A stretch of 64,000 nt of DNA from Marivita sp. (lineage in GTDB: Bacteria > Pseudomonadota > Alphaproteobacteria > Rhodobacterales > Rhodobacteraceae). Location: NCBI RefSeq assembly GCF_020055675.1, contig NZ_JAIPUS010000004.1, positions 62,001-126,000 on the forward strand, in the 5' to 3' direction. A program made the position numbers and the translations under genes. Within the stretch, counting starts at the first letter, position 1; each line of letters starts with the position of its first letter. Below the pieces are notes generated by a model, which did not search any database, was not told where the DNA came from, and was given only the letters and a program-made list of their open reading frames with translations. This document shows positions 35,039 to 44,519 of the stretch, piece by piece.

Positions 35039-36037
35039 TCACATGTCAAAATTGATCATCTGGCGCATGATGAACACACCGATGGACATCCAGAGCGCAC
35101 AGGCGACGACCACCGTGATGCCCGCAGTCGTCTGGTAGAGAACGGCGAGATATTCGGGACTCGTCACCTGAACGAGAAGCGCGACGACCACGGGAAGCGA
35201 GCCGATGATCCCGGCCGAGGTCTTGGCCTCCGCGCTCATCGCCTTCACCTTGGCATGGAGTTGCCGGCGACCCCGCAATACTGTGGACAGATTGCCCAGG
35301 GCCTCGGTCAGGTTGCCGCCTGCGCGGTTCTGGATCGCGACAACGATCGCGAGAAACCCGACCTCTTGCAGCGGGACGCGCTGTGCCAGCTTGTCGACCG
35401 CCTCGTGGATGGGCAGTCCGACGGATTGGTCCTCGACGACTTGCCTGAATTCGCTGCGGATCGGCTCTGCGCTGTCGGCCGCGACAACTGCCAGACAATC
35501 CGCCAGCGGACGCCCGGCACGGACGCCACGGACGATCAGGTCGATCACGTCCGGAAACCCATTCGCAAAGACGGTCAGCCGCCGATGGCGAAGAAACTTG
35601 ACGTAAAGATGCGGAACGGCAAGCCCGGTGAACAGCGCGATGCCGCTTGCGTAAAGCAACCCAAGTGATGACGTGGCTGCGAAGGCACCAATGGCGATCG
35701 CCGCGCAGAAAAGCCAGTAGCCGGACGGTTTCCAACCCAGGCCCGCCTCCCGGAGGCGCTGCTCGAGCCCCGGCTTGCGCCGCTGGTTGCGTTGCTCCGA
35801 TTGGCGGTCTTCGATCTCTTTAAGGGTTTTTTCAATTGCCTTTCGATGGGTCGAGGCCTTGCTGTCGGAAGGGGTCGCAGCGCTGACATTGCCACTGCCG
35901 CCAAGGGCCAAGGCCATCCGCCGCTTCCAAAGCGCCTGCGCATCGAGATATGGCATGGCAAACAACAGCACGAGACCCACTGCGGCCAGCGCGGCAAGCG
36001 GCACAATCAAGAGAGTGAAGTCGAATTGCTGCATCAT
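35039..36037 (-). CDS. tadB: Tad pilus assembly membrane protein TadB
   Basis: Partner platform protein, 332 aa, with T2SSF domain (GFPDVIDLIVRGVRAGRPL, AIQNRAGGNLTEALGNLS) and membrane helices at the N-terminus, near 110-150 and at the C-terminus. The start is an ATG-ATG pair at 36035-36037; the long upstream frame lies inside tadA and was dropped. Works with TadC to extrude Flp pilin driven by TadA. Confidence 0.9.
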   Translation of the reverse strand: MMQQFDFTLLIVPLAALAAVGLVLLFAMPYLDAQALWKRRMALALGGSGNVSAATPSDSKASTHRKAIEKTLKEIEDRQSEQRNQRRKPGLEQRLREAGLGWKPSGYWLFCAAIAIGAFAATSSLGLLYASGIALFTGLAVPHLYVKFLRHRRLTVFANGFPDVIDLIVRGVRAGRPLADCLAVVAADSAEPIRSEFRQVVEDQSVGLPIHEAVDKLAQRVPLQEVGFLAIVVAIQNRAGGNLTEALGNLSTVLRGRRQLHAKVKAMSAEAKTSAGIIGSLPVVVALLVQVTSPEYLAVLYQTTAGITVVVACALWMSIGVFIMRQMINFDM

Positions 36038-36053
36038 TGTACCAGCTCTGGTT

Positions 36054-37523
36054 TCAGGTGGGGGCGGTCGACGCTTCGAGCGCGCGCGACAGCCGGTTTT
36101 CTTCGCCGAAATAGCGGGCGCGATCCCAGAACGCCGGGCGGCCGATGCCCGTCGACTGGTGCTGGCCGATGATCCGACCGCTTTCGTCCTCGCCCTGCAT
36201 CTTGTAGACAAAGATGTCCTGCAGGATGGGCACGTCACCTTCCATGCCCAGCACCTCGGTGATGTGGGTGATGCGGCGCGAGCCATCCCGCAGGCGCGCT
36301 GCCTGAACGATGACGTCGATGGAGGACACGGCCATCTCCTGGATCGTCTGTGACGGCAGGTCGAAGCCGCCCATCGTGATCATCGCGCCCAGGCGCGACA
36401 GAGCCTCGCGCGGGGTATTGGCGTGCAGCGTTCCCATCGACCCGTCGTGACCGGTATTCATCGCCTGCAGAAGATCGAAGGCTTCGGGGCCACGCACCTC
36501 GCCGACGATGATCCGCTCAGGGCGCATCCGCAGGCAGTTCTTGACCAGATCTCGCATCGTCACCTGGCCGGTGCCCTCGACGTTGGCGGGGCGAGTTTCC
36601 AGACGGACGACATGCGGTTGCTGCAATTGCAATTCAGCGGAGTCCTCGCAGGTGACGATCCGCTCGTCCGAGTCGACATATTTCGTCAGGCAATTGAGCA
36701 GTGTCGTCTTGCCGGACCCGGTTCCGCCCGAAATCAGGACATTGCACCGGACCCGACCGATGATTTTGAGGATTTCCGACCCTTCGGGCGTGATAGATCC
36801 GAAACTGACAAGTTCGTTCAGCGTCAGCTTGTCCTTCTTGAAGCGCCGGATGGTCAGGCTGGGACCGTCGATGGCCAAGGGCGGTGCGATCACGTTCACG
36901 CGGCTTCCGTCCGGCAATCGCGCATCGCAGATCGGGCTCGATTCGTCGAGGCGGCGCCCGACTTGGCTGACGATGCGCTGGCAGATATTCAGCAGCTGTT
37001 CGTTATCCCGGAAGCGGATATTCGTCTGCTGAACTTTGCCTTTCACCTCGATGTAGATCAGGTTGGTCCCGTTCACCATGATATCCGAGATATCGTCGCG
37101 TGCGAGCAATGGCTCCAACGGGCCGTAGCCAAGAACGTCGTTGCAGATTTCCTCGGTAAGCTCGGCTTGTTCGCTGCTGGACAGGACCGCGCGCTTGACG
37201 GAAAGAATCTCGCTGACCACGCCGCCGACCTCGCGTCGTGCGGCCTGAAGGTCCAGCAGGCCGAGTTCGCTGATATTGATCGACTCGATCAAGGCGCCGA
37301 AGATCTCTTTTTTCAGTTCGATGTAGTCGGCAGCGTTCTGTGGCGCCTCTGTCGCCGCAACCCGCGCTTGCCGTGACGGCGCGTCTTGTGCCCGCGTCAT
37401 GTGCACCGGTTGATTGACCGAGGGCCGAGTGGCCGCGTCCGATGATTCCGCCTTTTCGGAGCCGGACGGCGTAACCTTTTGCGCGTTTTTCAATGCCGTT
37501 CGTTTTCCGAAGGACTGGGACAT
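36054..37523 (-). CDS. tadA: Tad pilus secretion ATPase TadA/CpaF
   Basis: Hexameric VirB11-type ATPase that powers Flp pilus extension, 489 aa. Seen: GYGPLEPLLARDDISDIMVN, Walker A GGTGSGKTTLLN, Asp box TCEDSAELQL, Walker B region PERIIVGEVRGPEAFD, and His box GHDGSMGTLHANTP. The first ~75 residues are a variable, Ser/Thr-rich tail. Central gene of the tad operon. Confidence 0.94.
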   Translation of the reverse strand: MSQSFGKRTALKNAQKVTPSGSEKAESSDAATRPSVNQPVHMTRAQDAPSRQARVAATEAPQNAADYIELKKEIFGALIESINISELGLLDLQAARREVGGVVSEILSVKRAVLSSSEQAELTEEICNDVLGYGPLEPLLARDDISDIMVNGTNLIYIEVKGKVQQTNIRFRDNEQLLNICQRIVSQVGRRLDESSPICDARLPDGSRVNVIAPPLAIDGPSLTIRRFKKDKLTLNELVSFGSITPEGSEILKIIGRVRCNVLISGGTGSGKTTLLNCLTKYVDSDERIVTCEDSAELQLQQPHVVRLETRPANVEGTGQVTMRDLVKNCLRMRPERIIVGEVRGPEAFDLLQAMNTGHDGSMGTLHANTPREALSRLGAMITMGGFDLPSQTIQEMAVSSIDVIVQAARLRDGSRRITHITEVLGMEGDVPILQDIFVYKMQGEDESGRIIGQHQSTGIGRPAFWDRARYFGEENRLSRALEASTAPT

Positions 37524-37567
37524 GAGGGTCTATTCCAATTGAGGTGAAGTGCGGGGCGGTTTTGCGG

Positions 37568-38818
37568 TCAGCCAAGGCCGAGATGTTTGCGAAGCCAGCT
37601 TCGCGGCCGTTTGTTGGTCTTGCCCGCGAGGTTGTGGACGATGCGCCTGATTGATTTCTGCGCTTTGCCGCGGGGCGATTGTTCGCGTATCGTCTGCCCC
37701 TTGACCGACGCAGCGCCGAATGTCGCCGGATCGAAAACGATGGTCGAACAGGTTTCGATGCCAAGGCTCGTGGCAAATTTACCGGCTGCGATTTCTTTGC
37801 GTTTGGGCATCCTGCACGCGTTGAGAATGACCATTGGCGGCGCATCATTGGGACGCAGAGCGCGCAATCGTTCAGTCAGAGCGAGCGAATTTCGCAGATT
37901 CGACAAATCAGGCGCAGTCACCAAGATGACATGGTCGGCCGATGTCAGGGTGTCGCGGCTGGCTGCGGACCAATCATGGGGCAGGTCCACGACGACATGC
38001 GGGAAAGACGCTCTGGCAATTTCGATCAGGCGCTCGATTGCGTCCGGTGCAGGGTCGATGTCGCACAAAACGTCATCGAAACCCGGCAATACGCTCAGGT
38101 AGTTCCCACGTTGAACGGTGAGCCGATCCAGGAGGGCCGCATCGAGCTTTTCGGGGTCGCTCACATATTTCTCAAGCCCTGTCATCGGCTTCAGATCGAG
38201 GTTTATGGCTGCTGAACCAAACCTGAAATCCAGATCGAGAAGCACTGTCGGACTCGATTGCTCTTCGGCGATCGTCCAAGCCACATTCTGCGCAAGGGTC
38301 GATGCGCCGACGCCGCCCTTGGCGCCGACGAAGGCGTACACCTTGCCAAGCTTTGTTTCGGAGTCCTGTCCGAACAGCCTCTGGATCATCGCGACATAGG
38401 TCAGTGGCGTGATCGCGCCGACGAGGTATTCCGATATGCCGCGCTCCATAAGTGTGCGGTACAGTTGGATGTCGTTTTCCACGCCGACGATGACAACCTT
38501 GGTTTTCGGGTCGCAGACCTCGGCAAGCGAGTCGAGCTGCTCCAGCAGCGTGTCGCCAGAGACGGCAATCTCGACGATGAGCAAAGACGGCGTCTGTTCG
38601 GTCTCGAACATCCGTCGTGCCTCTTCGACGCTGCCTTTTTTGATCTGCATCTTGACCCGGGTCAGACGACGGTCGCCGCTGGCACGCGTGATCGCGCCGT
38701 TGGTCGTGGCCGTCAGGCAGAACGCTGTCACAGTCAGGTGCGGTACACGGACGCTCGGCAACGTCTGATCCGGGGTCGCCTCGGCGCCGTCTTGCAGCGT
38801 GATGGGAGCATGTTTCAT
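37568..38818 (-). CDS. cpaE: Tad pilus localisation protein CpaE/TadZ
   Basis: A 416-residue ParA/MinD-like protein. N-terminal receiver-like domain (about 35-160) without the usual Asp pattern, then the ATPase domain with deviant Walker A GAKGGVGASTLAQN and DLDFRFG. It places the pilus machine at a pole or site. GAAGGA lies before the ATG. It directly follows cpaB here, without the secretin gene cpaC normally found in between. Confidence 0.9.
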   Translation of the reverse strand: MKHAPITLQDGAEATPDQTLPSVRVPHLTVTAFCLTATTNGAITRASGDRRLTRVKMQIKKGSVEEARRMFETEQTPSLLIVEIAVSGDTLLEQLDSLAEVCDPKTKVVIVGVENDIQLYRTLMERGISEYLVGAITPLTYVAMIQRLFGQDSETKLGKVYAFVGAKGGVGASTLAQNVAWTIAEEQSSPTVLLDLDFRFGSAAINLDLKPMTGLEKYVSDPEKLDAALLDRLTVQRGNYLSVLPGFDDVLCDIDPAPDAIERLIEIARASFPHVVVDLPHDWSAASRDTLTSADHVILVTAPDLSNLRNSLALTERLRALRPNDAPPMVILNACRMPKRKEIAAGKFATSLGIETCSTIVFDPATFGAASVKGQTIREQSPRGKAQKSIRRIVHNLAGKTNKRPRSWLRKHLGLG

Positions 38819-38871
38819 CTTTTTTCCTTCGCCCGAACGGTGCGACAGCTTCTTGATGCGGCGACACGACG

Positions 38872-39642
38872 TCAGTTGACGACAGTGTCCTCGACGACGT
38901 TTCCGCGGCGGACACGGATCGTCGTTGTCGGTTCCTCGGCCACCATCATCGCTTTTCCCGGTGACTTTTCCATCGGCCGGAGCGACAGCGACAGCGTGCC
39001 GGTCGATGCGGCTGCGGTCACGGCTTCGACCTGCGCTTCGGACAGTTCCAGCGTGGCCGTCTTGCCAAGCACTGTTCCGGCATCGACGTCGTCGCTGGTC
39101 TGGTCGATGGCCAGAACCCGGACACCGCGCAGAATGGTGCGGCTGCGGGTAACGTCGCCTGGTTGGTTTCGCGACGCCTGCACAGTGTGGAGCACATCGA
39201 CCCGGTCATTCGGCAGGATGAACCCGCCTGCCGTGCTTTGCGCATCCACGTTGATCGCCACCGCACGTTGTCCCGGCGCGAGCGATGCCGCCATGAACCT
39301 GTTCGGAAGGTCTGAAAGCGTCCATTCCGTGATTGGCTCGCCCATGGAGAGCGGGCGATTTGCATAGCGGCCGACGAGATCTTCCAGCGCATCGGGGCGG
39401 ACCGTACGATCGATCATGGCGGAAGGTACGGTGTCGGCGGGCCATTGCTGCCACTTGAGGGCAGGCTTGGTCACCTGGCTCCCGCGTGGCACGTCTTGTG
39501 CCGCGACAAGAACCCCGGTCATTTCGACCGCATCCGGTACCGACACCACTTCGCGGGGGGGCGGAGCGGTTTCCTGTGACGCGATCCAAGCGGCGCCGCC
39601 CCCGGCCGCCAGCGTGATCAGCAGAACAATTGGTCGTAGCAT
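38872..39642 (-). CDS. cpaB: Flp pilus assembly protein CpaB/RcpC
   Basis: A 256-residue periplasmic protein with an N-terminal membrane anchor (residues 3-22) and an SAF domain (MTGVLVAAQDVPRGSQVT) followed by RcpC-like sequence (AINVDAQSTAGGFILPNDRVDVLHT). It is believed to interact with the secretin and peptidoglycan. GGAGGG precedes the ATG. Located between cpaA and cpaE. Confidence 0.9.
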   Translation of the reverse strand: MLRPIVLLITLAAGGGAAWIASQETAPPPREVVSVPDAVEMTGVLVAAQDVPRGSQVTKPALKWQQWPADTVPSAMIDRTVRPDALEDLVGRYANRPLSMGEPITEWTLSDLPNRFMAASLAPGQRAVAINVDAQSTAGGFILPNDRVDVLHTVQASRNQPGDVTRSRTILRGVRVLAIDQTSDDVDAGTVLGKTATLELSEAQVEAVTAAASTGTLSLSLRPMEKSPGKAMMVAEEPTTTIRVRRGNVVEDTVVN

Positions 39643-39675
39643 ATCGGCCCTCCAGGCAGCAGCAGGTGACGGCGG

Positions 39676-40179
39676 TCAGCGCGTCAAGAGAGCGTCTGGC
39701 CGCAGTAGCACGACGGCGATGGCCGCCGCCGCAATGGCAATCCCGTAGGGCAGACGACCCACCGGGTCTTGGAATGCGGCGAACTTGCCGCCCGCACGGC
39801 GGTGGGCGCCGAATGCATGGCAAGCAAGGAGCGCCAGTGTCAGCACCCCGCCGGCCAGCGCCGTCAGGATCAATAGCGCCGGTGTTGCAGCAGGACCGAG
39901 CCAAAGTCCGGTCACTGCGAGCAGCTTTACATCGCCGCCGCCCATCCAGCCGCGCGCGAACAGGAGCAGGCCAACGGCGAGGATCGCGCCACCGACAGCA
40001 AGGCTGGCGGCAAGATCCCCCCAGCCCGGTTGCGACACTGTCAGGGACAGCGCAAACCCCGCCAGCAGATACAGGACGAGCATATTGGGTATGCGCATCG
40101 TCATCGCGTCGCTGGCGGCGGCGAACAATTGGCCACCGATGAACCAGAGAGCCGGGAAGAAAAAGACGGTGTCCAGCAT
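39676..40179 (-). CDS. cpaA: Prepilin peptidase CpaA/TadV
   Basis: Aspartyl membrane protease, 167 aa, six helices, which processes Flp prepilin. The two catalytic aspartates are expected in AASDAMTMRIPN and in GGGDVKLLAV (GxGD motif); both are present. The ATG at 40179 is chosen; an in-frame GTG 30 bases earlier is possible. Immediately downstream of flp. Confidence 0.9.
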   Translation of the reverse strand: MLDTVFFFPALWFIGGQLFAAASDAMTMRIPNMLVLYLLAGFALSLTVSQPGWGDLAASLAVGGAILAVGLLLFARGWMGGGDVKLLAVTGLWLGPAATPALLILTALAGGVLTLALLACHAFGAHRRAGGKFAAFQDPVGRLPYGIAIAAAAIAVVLLRPDALLTR

Positions 40180-40269
40180 GTCTTGTGTCACATCAGGTAA
40201 GTGCCGCACCGCAATTATTGCCGATGGGGCGTAGCATCGCGGTGCGGAGTAGAAGTCGCCGATGAACGA

Positions 40270-40443
40270 TTAGGTGCCATCATTGAGTTCTGTGGAGACA
40301 TCGCCAAAGATACCACTGAGATCAGTGCCAAGAGTTGTCAGCGCACCAATCAGAGCCACGGCGACAAGAGCGGCAATCAGGCCGTACTCGATGGCGGTTG
40401 CGCCGGACTCGTTACGTTTGAAGTTGTTTATAAGTTTTAGCAT
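40270..40443 (-). CDS. flp: Flp-type pilin
   Basis: A 57-residue major pilin of the Tad pilus. It has a short basic leader (residues 1-14, MLKLINNFKRNESG), the G/ATAIEYGL processing site with the conserved Glu and Tyr, a long hydrophobic helix (GLIAALVAVALIGAL) and a polar C-terminal tail. CpaA would cut after Gly14. It is the first gene of the tad transcription unit, with about 175 bases of upstream sequence before the kinase gene end. Confidence 0.92.
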   Translation of the reverse strand: MLKLINNFKRNESGATAIEYGLIAALVAVALIGALTTLGTDLSGIFGDVSTELNDGT

Positions 40444-40621
40444 GAGATGCAGTCCTTCTTCCCGAATTTTCCCGGTTGTGCCGGCAGGGCGGCTTGGTGT
40501 TCCAATGCCTTGGGTGCCCTGGACGAAGGGTCGTCTGGGATAGAAGATGAGATCAAAATCACCTGTTAACTAGCTGGCGTCGTGGCCTAGCCATCTGGTC
40601 AGGACGATGGTGCAGCCGGTC

Positions 40622-43600
40622 TCAGTCTGCAGATCCTCCGTTCGCCAGGGCATCGACCACCTTGGCCATCAGCTCGTCGGAGCGGAAGGGTTTGGACAGT
40701 ATCGGGATATCAGCCGGCACATGCCGGTCCTCGCCCATGGCATCGCTGGTATAGCCCGAGGTGAAGAGCATCTTCACATCCGGATGCAGCGTTTTTGCCT
40801 TCTGGGCCAGCAGAACGCCGCTGACGCCGCCCGGCATGACGATGTCCGTGAAGATCAGGTCGAATTTGCCGTCGGTTTCCAGGATGTTCAGAGCGGTTGC
40901 TCCGTTATGGGCCTCGACGACCACATATCCCAAGCGGGTCAGCACGGTACATACGAAGGTCCGAAGCTCGGCGTCGTCTTCCACCACAAGTATGCGGTGT
41001 TCCCCACCGAAGCGGGGTTCCTCGGCTATCGCGTCGGTCTCGGTGGGCTCCTCCTGTTCCGGTTCGTCCGCAACCGGGAGAAAAAGCGTGACGATGGTGC
41101 CCTTTCCCGGTTCCGAGGAGATTGTGGCATGTCCCCCCGACTGCTTGACGAGACCATAGACCGAACTGAGTCCCAACCCGGTTCCGCCCTGCAAATCCTT
41201 GGTCGTGAAGAAGGGGTCGAACGCATGTGCCACGACATTCGGCGACATTCCCGATCCATCGTCCTCGACGTCGATCTCGATATATGCGCCCGGCTGGCAA
41301 TTGTGGTCGAGGTCGCTGACCATTATACTTTCTTCGCGCGTTCTGATGGTGATGGTGCCGCGATGCGGAATCGCGGCCCTTGAGTTGATCACAAGATTGA
41401 GCAACGCCGCCTGCATCTTGTCGGGATCAACATTTGCCACGGTGTCCGCGTCGCTCAGGTCGTACCTGATCTCGACGCTGGCATCGACCGCACGTTCGAC
41501 AAGGTTGGCGGATTGCCGGATCAGTTTGTTGATATCGGTCGGTCTGAGCTCGAGCGGTTGCCGGCGCGAAAAGGCCAAGAGGTCACGCGACACCCGGCCA
41601 CCCCGCTCAGCCGCGTCCTCGATCGACTGAAGCAAGGGGCGCAGGGGCGAGTCGTTGCCGATATCGTTCAGCAGAATGTCGCAGTTGCCAAGAATGATCG
41701 TAAGAAGATTGTTGAAGTCATGCGCGATGCCTCCGGTCAATTGCCCAACGGTTTCAAGCTTTTGTGCCTGGTGCAACTGCGCATCGAGCAACCTCAGATC
41801 GGTCACGTCCGACATTGCTCCGACCATGCGCCGGGGTGTCCCGGCATCGTCCCGAACGATGAATGCCTTGTCGGCCATGTCACGCCATGTGCCGTCCTTG
41901 GTCTTGATGCGATAGTCGCAGCGCCAAATCTGCGCGTCACCCGACAGCGCGGCGTCGAGGCTTTCTGTGATGCCGAGGCGGTCGTCAGGATGAATCCGTT
42001 CAAGCGCATGTTCAATGCAGCTTCCAGGGGCGTCGTACGCCTTCCAGTCCAGAAATGGCCCGAAGACCGTTTCAGAATTGTTGCTGTTCCAGATGGTGCC
42101 GGTGCACAGATCCCAGTCCCAGATGATATCCTGGCTGGCCAGGCTGGCGAGACGGAACTGCTCTTCGCGGGCACGCAGGCATTCTTCGTCTGCGCGCCGC
42201 TTGGTCGTGTCGCGCTGGATGGACACGTAGTGGGTACAGTTCCCCTCGTCATCGAAGACGGGATTGATGTTGATCTCGGTCGTAAACTTGGTGCCGTCTT
42301 TTCTGTAGTTCGTGAGTTCGGTGCGAATCGGCTTGTTGTTCTCAATCGCCATGCGGATATCTTCGAGACGCGCCCTTTCCGTATCCGGCCCCTGCAGAAT
42401 GCGCGGCGTCGCGCCCAGGATGTCTGCTGGCGCAAAGCCTGTTATCCGTTCGAATGCGTCGTTGACATAGACGACCTTCGGGCCCGGAGGATCGACTGTC
42501 TCGGCTTCCGTGATCAGCACAACGTCGCCCACATGCGTCATTGCAGCATCGAGCAGGCGCAGGCGGGCGCGGGAGTCATGCTCCTCGGTGAGGTCGGTCA
42601 GATGGATGGCGACGCCAGCGGGCGTTGGATACACCGCGACGCTGACCCACCGTTCGGGGCCCGCGATTGCGCCCTCGAAGCTCTGGCGCGTTCCGGTTTC
42701 GAGCGCATCGGTAATCATCCGCTTGAAGAGCGGATCATGCGCAAAGGGGATGTCGTTCCAGATATTGCCGCCCACGAGGTTGGTGTCCGGCACCCCGAGG
42801 ATGCTGTGTGCCATGCGGTTCATGTACTGGATGTTGCCGGCACAATCGTGAATGACAAAACCATCGTCAAGAGCGTTCACAATGGTCTGAAGGAGCGCCT
42901 GGGTCTCTTTTTTCACCCGCCTTGTTCCGACCAGCTCACTGACATCCTGCAAGGCGCCGTAGACCGAGACGATCTTGCCCGACGAATCGCGCTCCGCTTC
43001 GCCGACCATGCGCAGCCAGGTTTCCTCGCCATCGAACCGCTGGAACTGTGCGATTTCGTCGTGCCGGCTGCCGGTGCCAACGCAGGTCCAGAAACTGCGT
43101 TCGATGCGTTGGCGCTCTTCGTCATTTGTGAACCGGTTCGTCAAATCCTCGACCGAGGGGGTCAGCCCGTGCTCAAGCCCGAGAAGCTGGGCTGCTTCGG
43201 GTGTTCCGTCGAACTTCCGCGTTGCCGTGTCATAGCGCCAACCGCCGATCTGCGCCGTTTCGCACGCCAGGCGTTCAAGGTTTTGCGACCGCACCAGCGC
43301 GGTTTCCGTTTGCCTGAGCTCGGTGATGTCCTGAATGGTGCCTATGGTCGCGCCTTCCGTGTCCATCGGGACAGCGCCGCCGGGCCCGGTACTGGCCCAG
43401 AACACGCGGACCTGCCCATCCCCGTCATATGCGCGGAATTCGACATCGGTCATCACGCGCTCTTTCACGGCGCGTTCCAGCGCGGCATCAAAGCCGGGCC
43501 GGTCTTCCGGGAGGATGGTTTCCCGGAAGCCGTCGAGGCTGACGACATCTTCATCCTCGGGAAAACCGAAAACCTTGCGGATCTGCAAGGATGCGCGCAC

Positions 43601-43909
43601 CGACCTCAGGTTCGGAAGAAGCGCCCATGTGCCGAAGCCCGACAGGTCGCCGGCCTGATCCAACGTTGCCCTCTGCGCCGCAAGGCGTTTGGACATGCCA
43701 CCGAATGCCTGTTCGATGCGGATCAGATCTCCCCGGATGCCGCGCTGCTGTGACGGGTCCGGCGACGCGCCTGAAGGATAGGTGTCCAGAATGCGCCGTG
43801 TCGTGTCGCGTACCCGACGATGTAGCCGCTGCAAGGCGACGAGCGCTGCAATCAAGCCACATAAGACCGTGGCAATCGTGATGGCGGCGAGTATCTCGGT
43901 TTGCGTCAT
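40622..43909 (-). CDS. Multi-PAS hybrid sensor histidine kinase
   Basis: A 1095-residue hybrid kinase anchored by one N-terminal helix (residues 6-26). Four to five PAS domains follow (about 85-200, 205-325, 335-445, 450-575, 585-710). Next comes the kinase core, H-box GGIAHDFNNLLT with phospho-His729, ATP-binding domain (GTGLGLSSVYGLV) and a C-terminal receiver (about 970-1085, VVEDDAE, TDIVMPGG, LSKPF). The fourth PAS has LOV-like flanks (ATPRILQGPDTERARL), but the flavin-binding cysteine is replaced, so blue-light sensing is unlikely. It may phosphorylate the Hpt protein at 33578 and the nearby regulators. Confidence 0.92.
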   Translation of the reverse strand: MTQTEILAAITIATVLCGLIAALVALQRLHRRVRDTTRRILDTYPSGASPDPSQQRGIRGDLIRIEQAFGGMSKRLAAQRATLDQAGDLSGFGTWALLPNLRSVRASLQIRKVFGFPEDEDVVSLDGFRETILPEDRPGFDAALERAVKERVMTDVEFRAYDGDGQVRVFWASTGPGGAVPMDTEGATIGTIQDITELRQTETALVRSQNLERLACETAQIGGWRYDTATRKFDGTPEAAQLLGLEHGLTPSVEDLTNRFTNDEERQRIERSFWTCVGTGSRHDEIAQFQRFDGEETWLRMVGEAERDSSGKIVSVYGALQDVSELVGTRRVKKETQALLQTIVNALDDGFVIHDCAGNIQYMNRMAHSILGVPDTNLVGGNIWNDIPFAHDPLFKRMITDALETGTRQSFEGAIAGPERWVSVAVYPTPAGVAIHLTDLTEEHDSRARLRLLDAAMTHVGDVVLITEAETVDPPGPKVVYVNDAFERITGFAPADILGATPRILQGPDTERARLEDIRMAIENNKPIRTELTNYRKDGTKFTTEININPVFDDEGNCTHYVSIQRDTTKRRADEECLRAREEQFRLASLASQDIIWDWDLCTGTIWNSNNSETVFGPFLDWKAYDAPGSCIEHALERIHPDDRLGITESLDAALSGDAQIWRCDYRIKTKDGTWRDMADKAFIVRDDAGTPRRMVGAMSDVTDLRLLDAQLHQAQKLETVGQLTGGIAHDFNNLLTIILGNCDILLNDIGNDSPLRPLLQSIEDAAERGGRVSRDLLAFSRRQPLELRPTDINKLIRQSANLVERAVDASVEIRYDLSDADTVANVDPDKMQAALLNLVINSRAAIPHRGTITIRTREESIMVSDLDHNCQPGAYIEIDVEDDGSGMSPNVVAHAFDPFFTTKDLQGGTGLGLSSVYGLVKQSGGHATISSEPGKGTIVTLFLPVADEPEQEEPTETDAIAEEPRFGGEHRILVVEDDAELRTFVCTVLTRLGYVVVEAHNGATALNILETDGKFDLIFTDIVMPGGVSGVLLAQKAKTLHPDVKMLFTSGYTSDAMGEDRHVPADIPILSKPFRSDELMAKVVDALANGGSAD

Positions 43910-44519
43910 GACATCATCCTTTATTGGTGTGTCGTCCAGCCATTCGCTGCCGTCACCGCAAGACCACGGGACGTTTCATTGGCACAAATAGGCGCAGCCC
44001 TTGCGACCCCGTTCGGGGTGCGCTTGGAAAGATCGGCTTGCCGGTCCCGGCGCTGGGCCGTCAGAGCCGTTGCCAAAGGAGGCCGTTTCATTTGCGGGAT
44101 CATTGAACGCGCCGGCAAAATGAGCCTAACACACGCGTCGTCGCATGACGTGACCAATCCTTCCTTGCAGCGGTTTTTCCATCGTGATGCCAACCGGTGC
44201 AGGATTTCGATGCTTGATGTCGCCTCCGACACCCGCAGGTGGTGACAGGCAGAACGCCGCAGGACGACCAGCGTGTCGCCGCACCCGGAAGGTCGGTGGT
44301 GAAGTCGCCGCGAAAGGTCGTGTTGACCTGTGTCGAGGCATTGCTTATCATTTATTTTTACGCGCAATGATAGTATGCCCAGTGACGTCTGTATTTCGGC
44401 GATTGAAGACTTAGCCTGGTACATTGCTCTGGTGTCGGGCCTGTTTCCCATTCCAATCGTCTAACTGACAAGGTCGCTGTCTGGCATGTTGGTGGAGCGG
44501 TACGCACAGTGATGATTTC
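43910..44519. promoter_or_regulatory. Divergent intergenic region between the hybrid kinase and the LuxR-type regulator
   Basis: About 610 bases without a credible gene; open frames on both strands have poor composition. An AT-rich stretch at 44342-44370 (ATTTATTTTTACGCGCAATGATAG region) is the likely promoter zone for the regulator at 44520. No RNA gene was recognised. Confidence 0.4.

Noticed and set aside
42350-42490. Blue-light LOV photoreceptor domain in the hybrid kinase
   Set aside because: The required cysteine in the NCRFLQ-type motif is absent.
41513-43753. A 746-codon plus-strand open frame
   Set aside because: Exact shadow of the hybrid kinase gene on the minus strand; composition and lack of any domain show it is not real.
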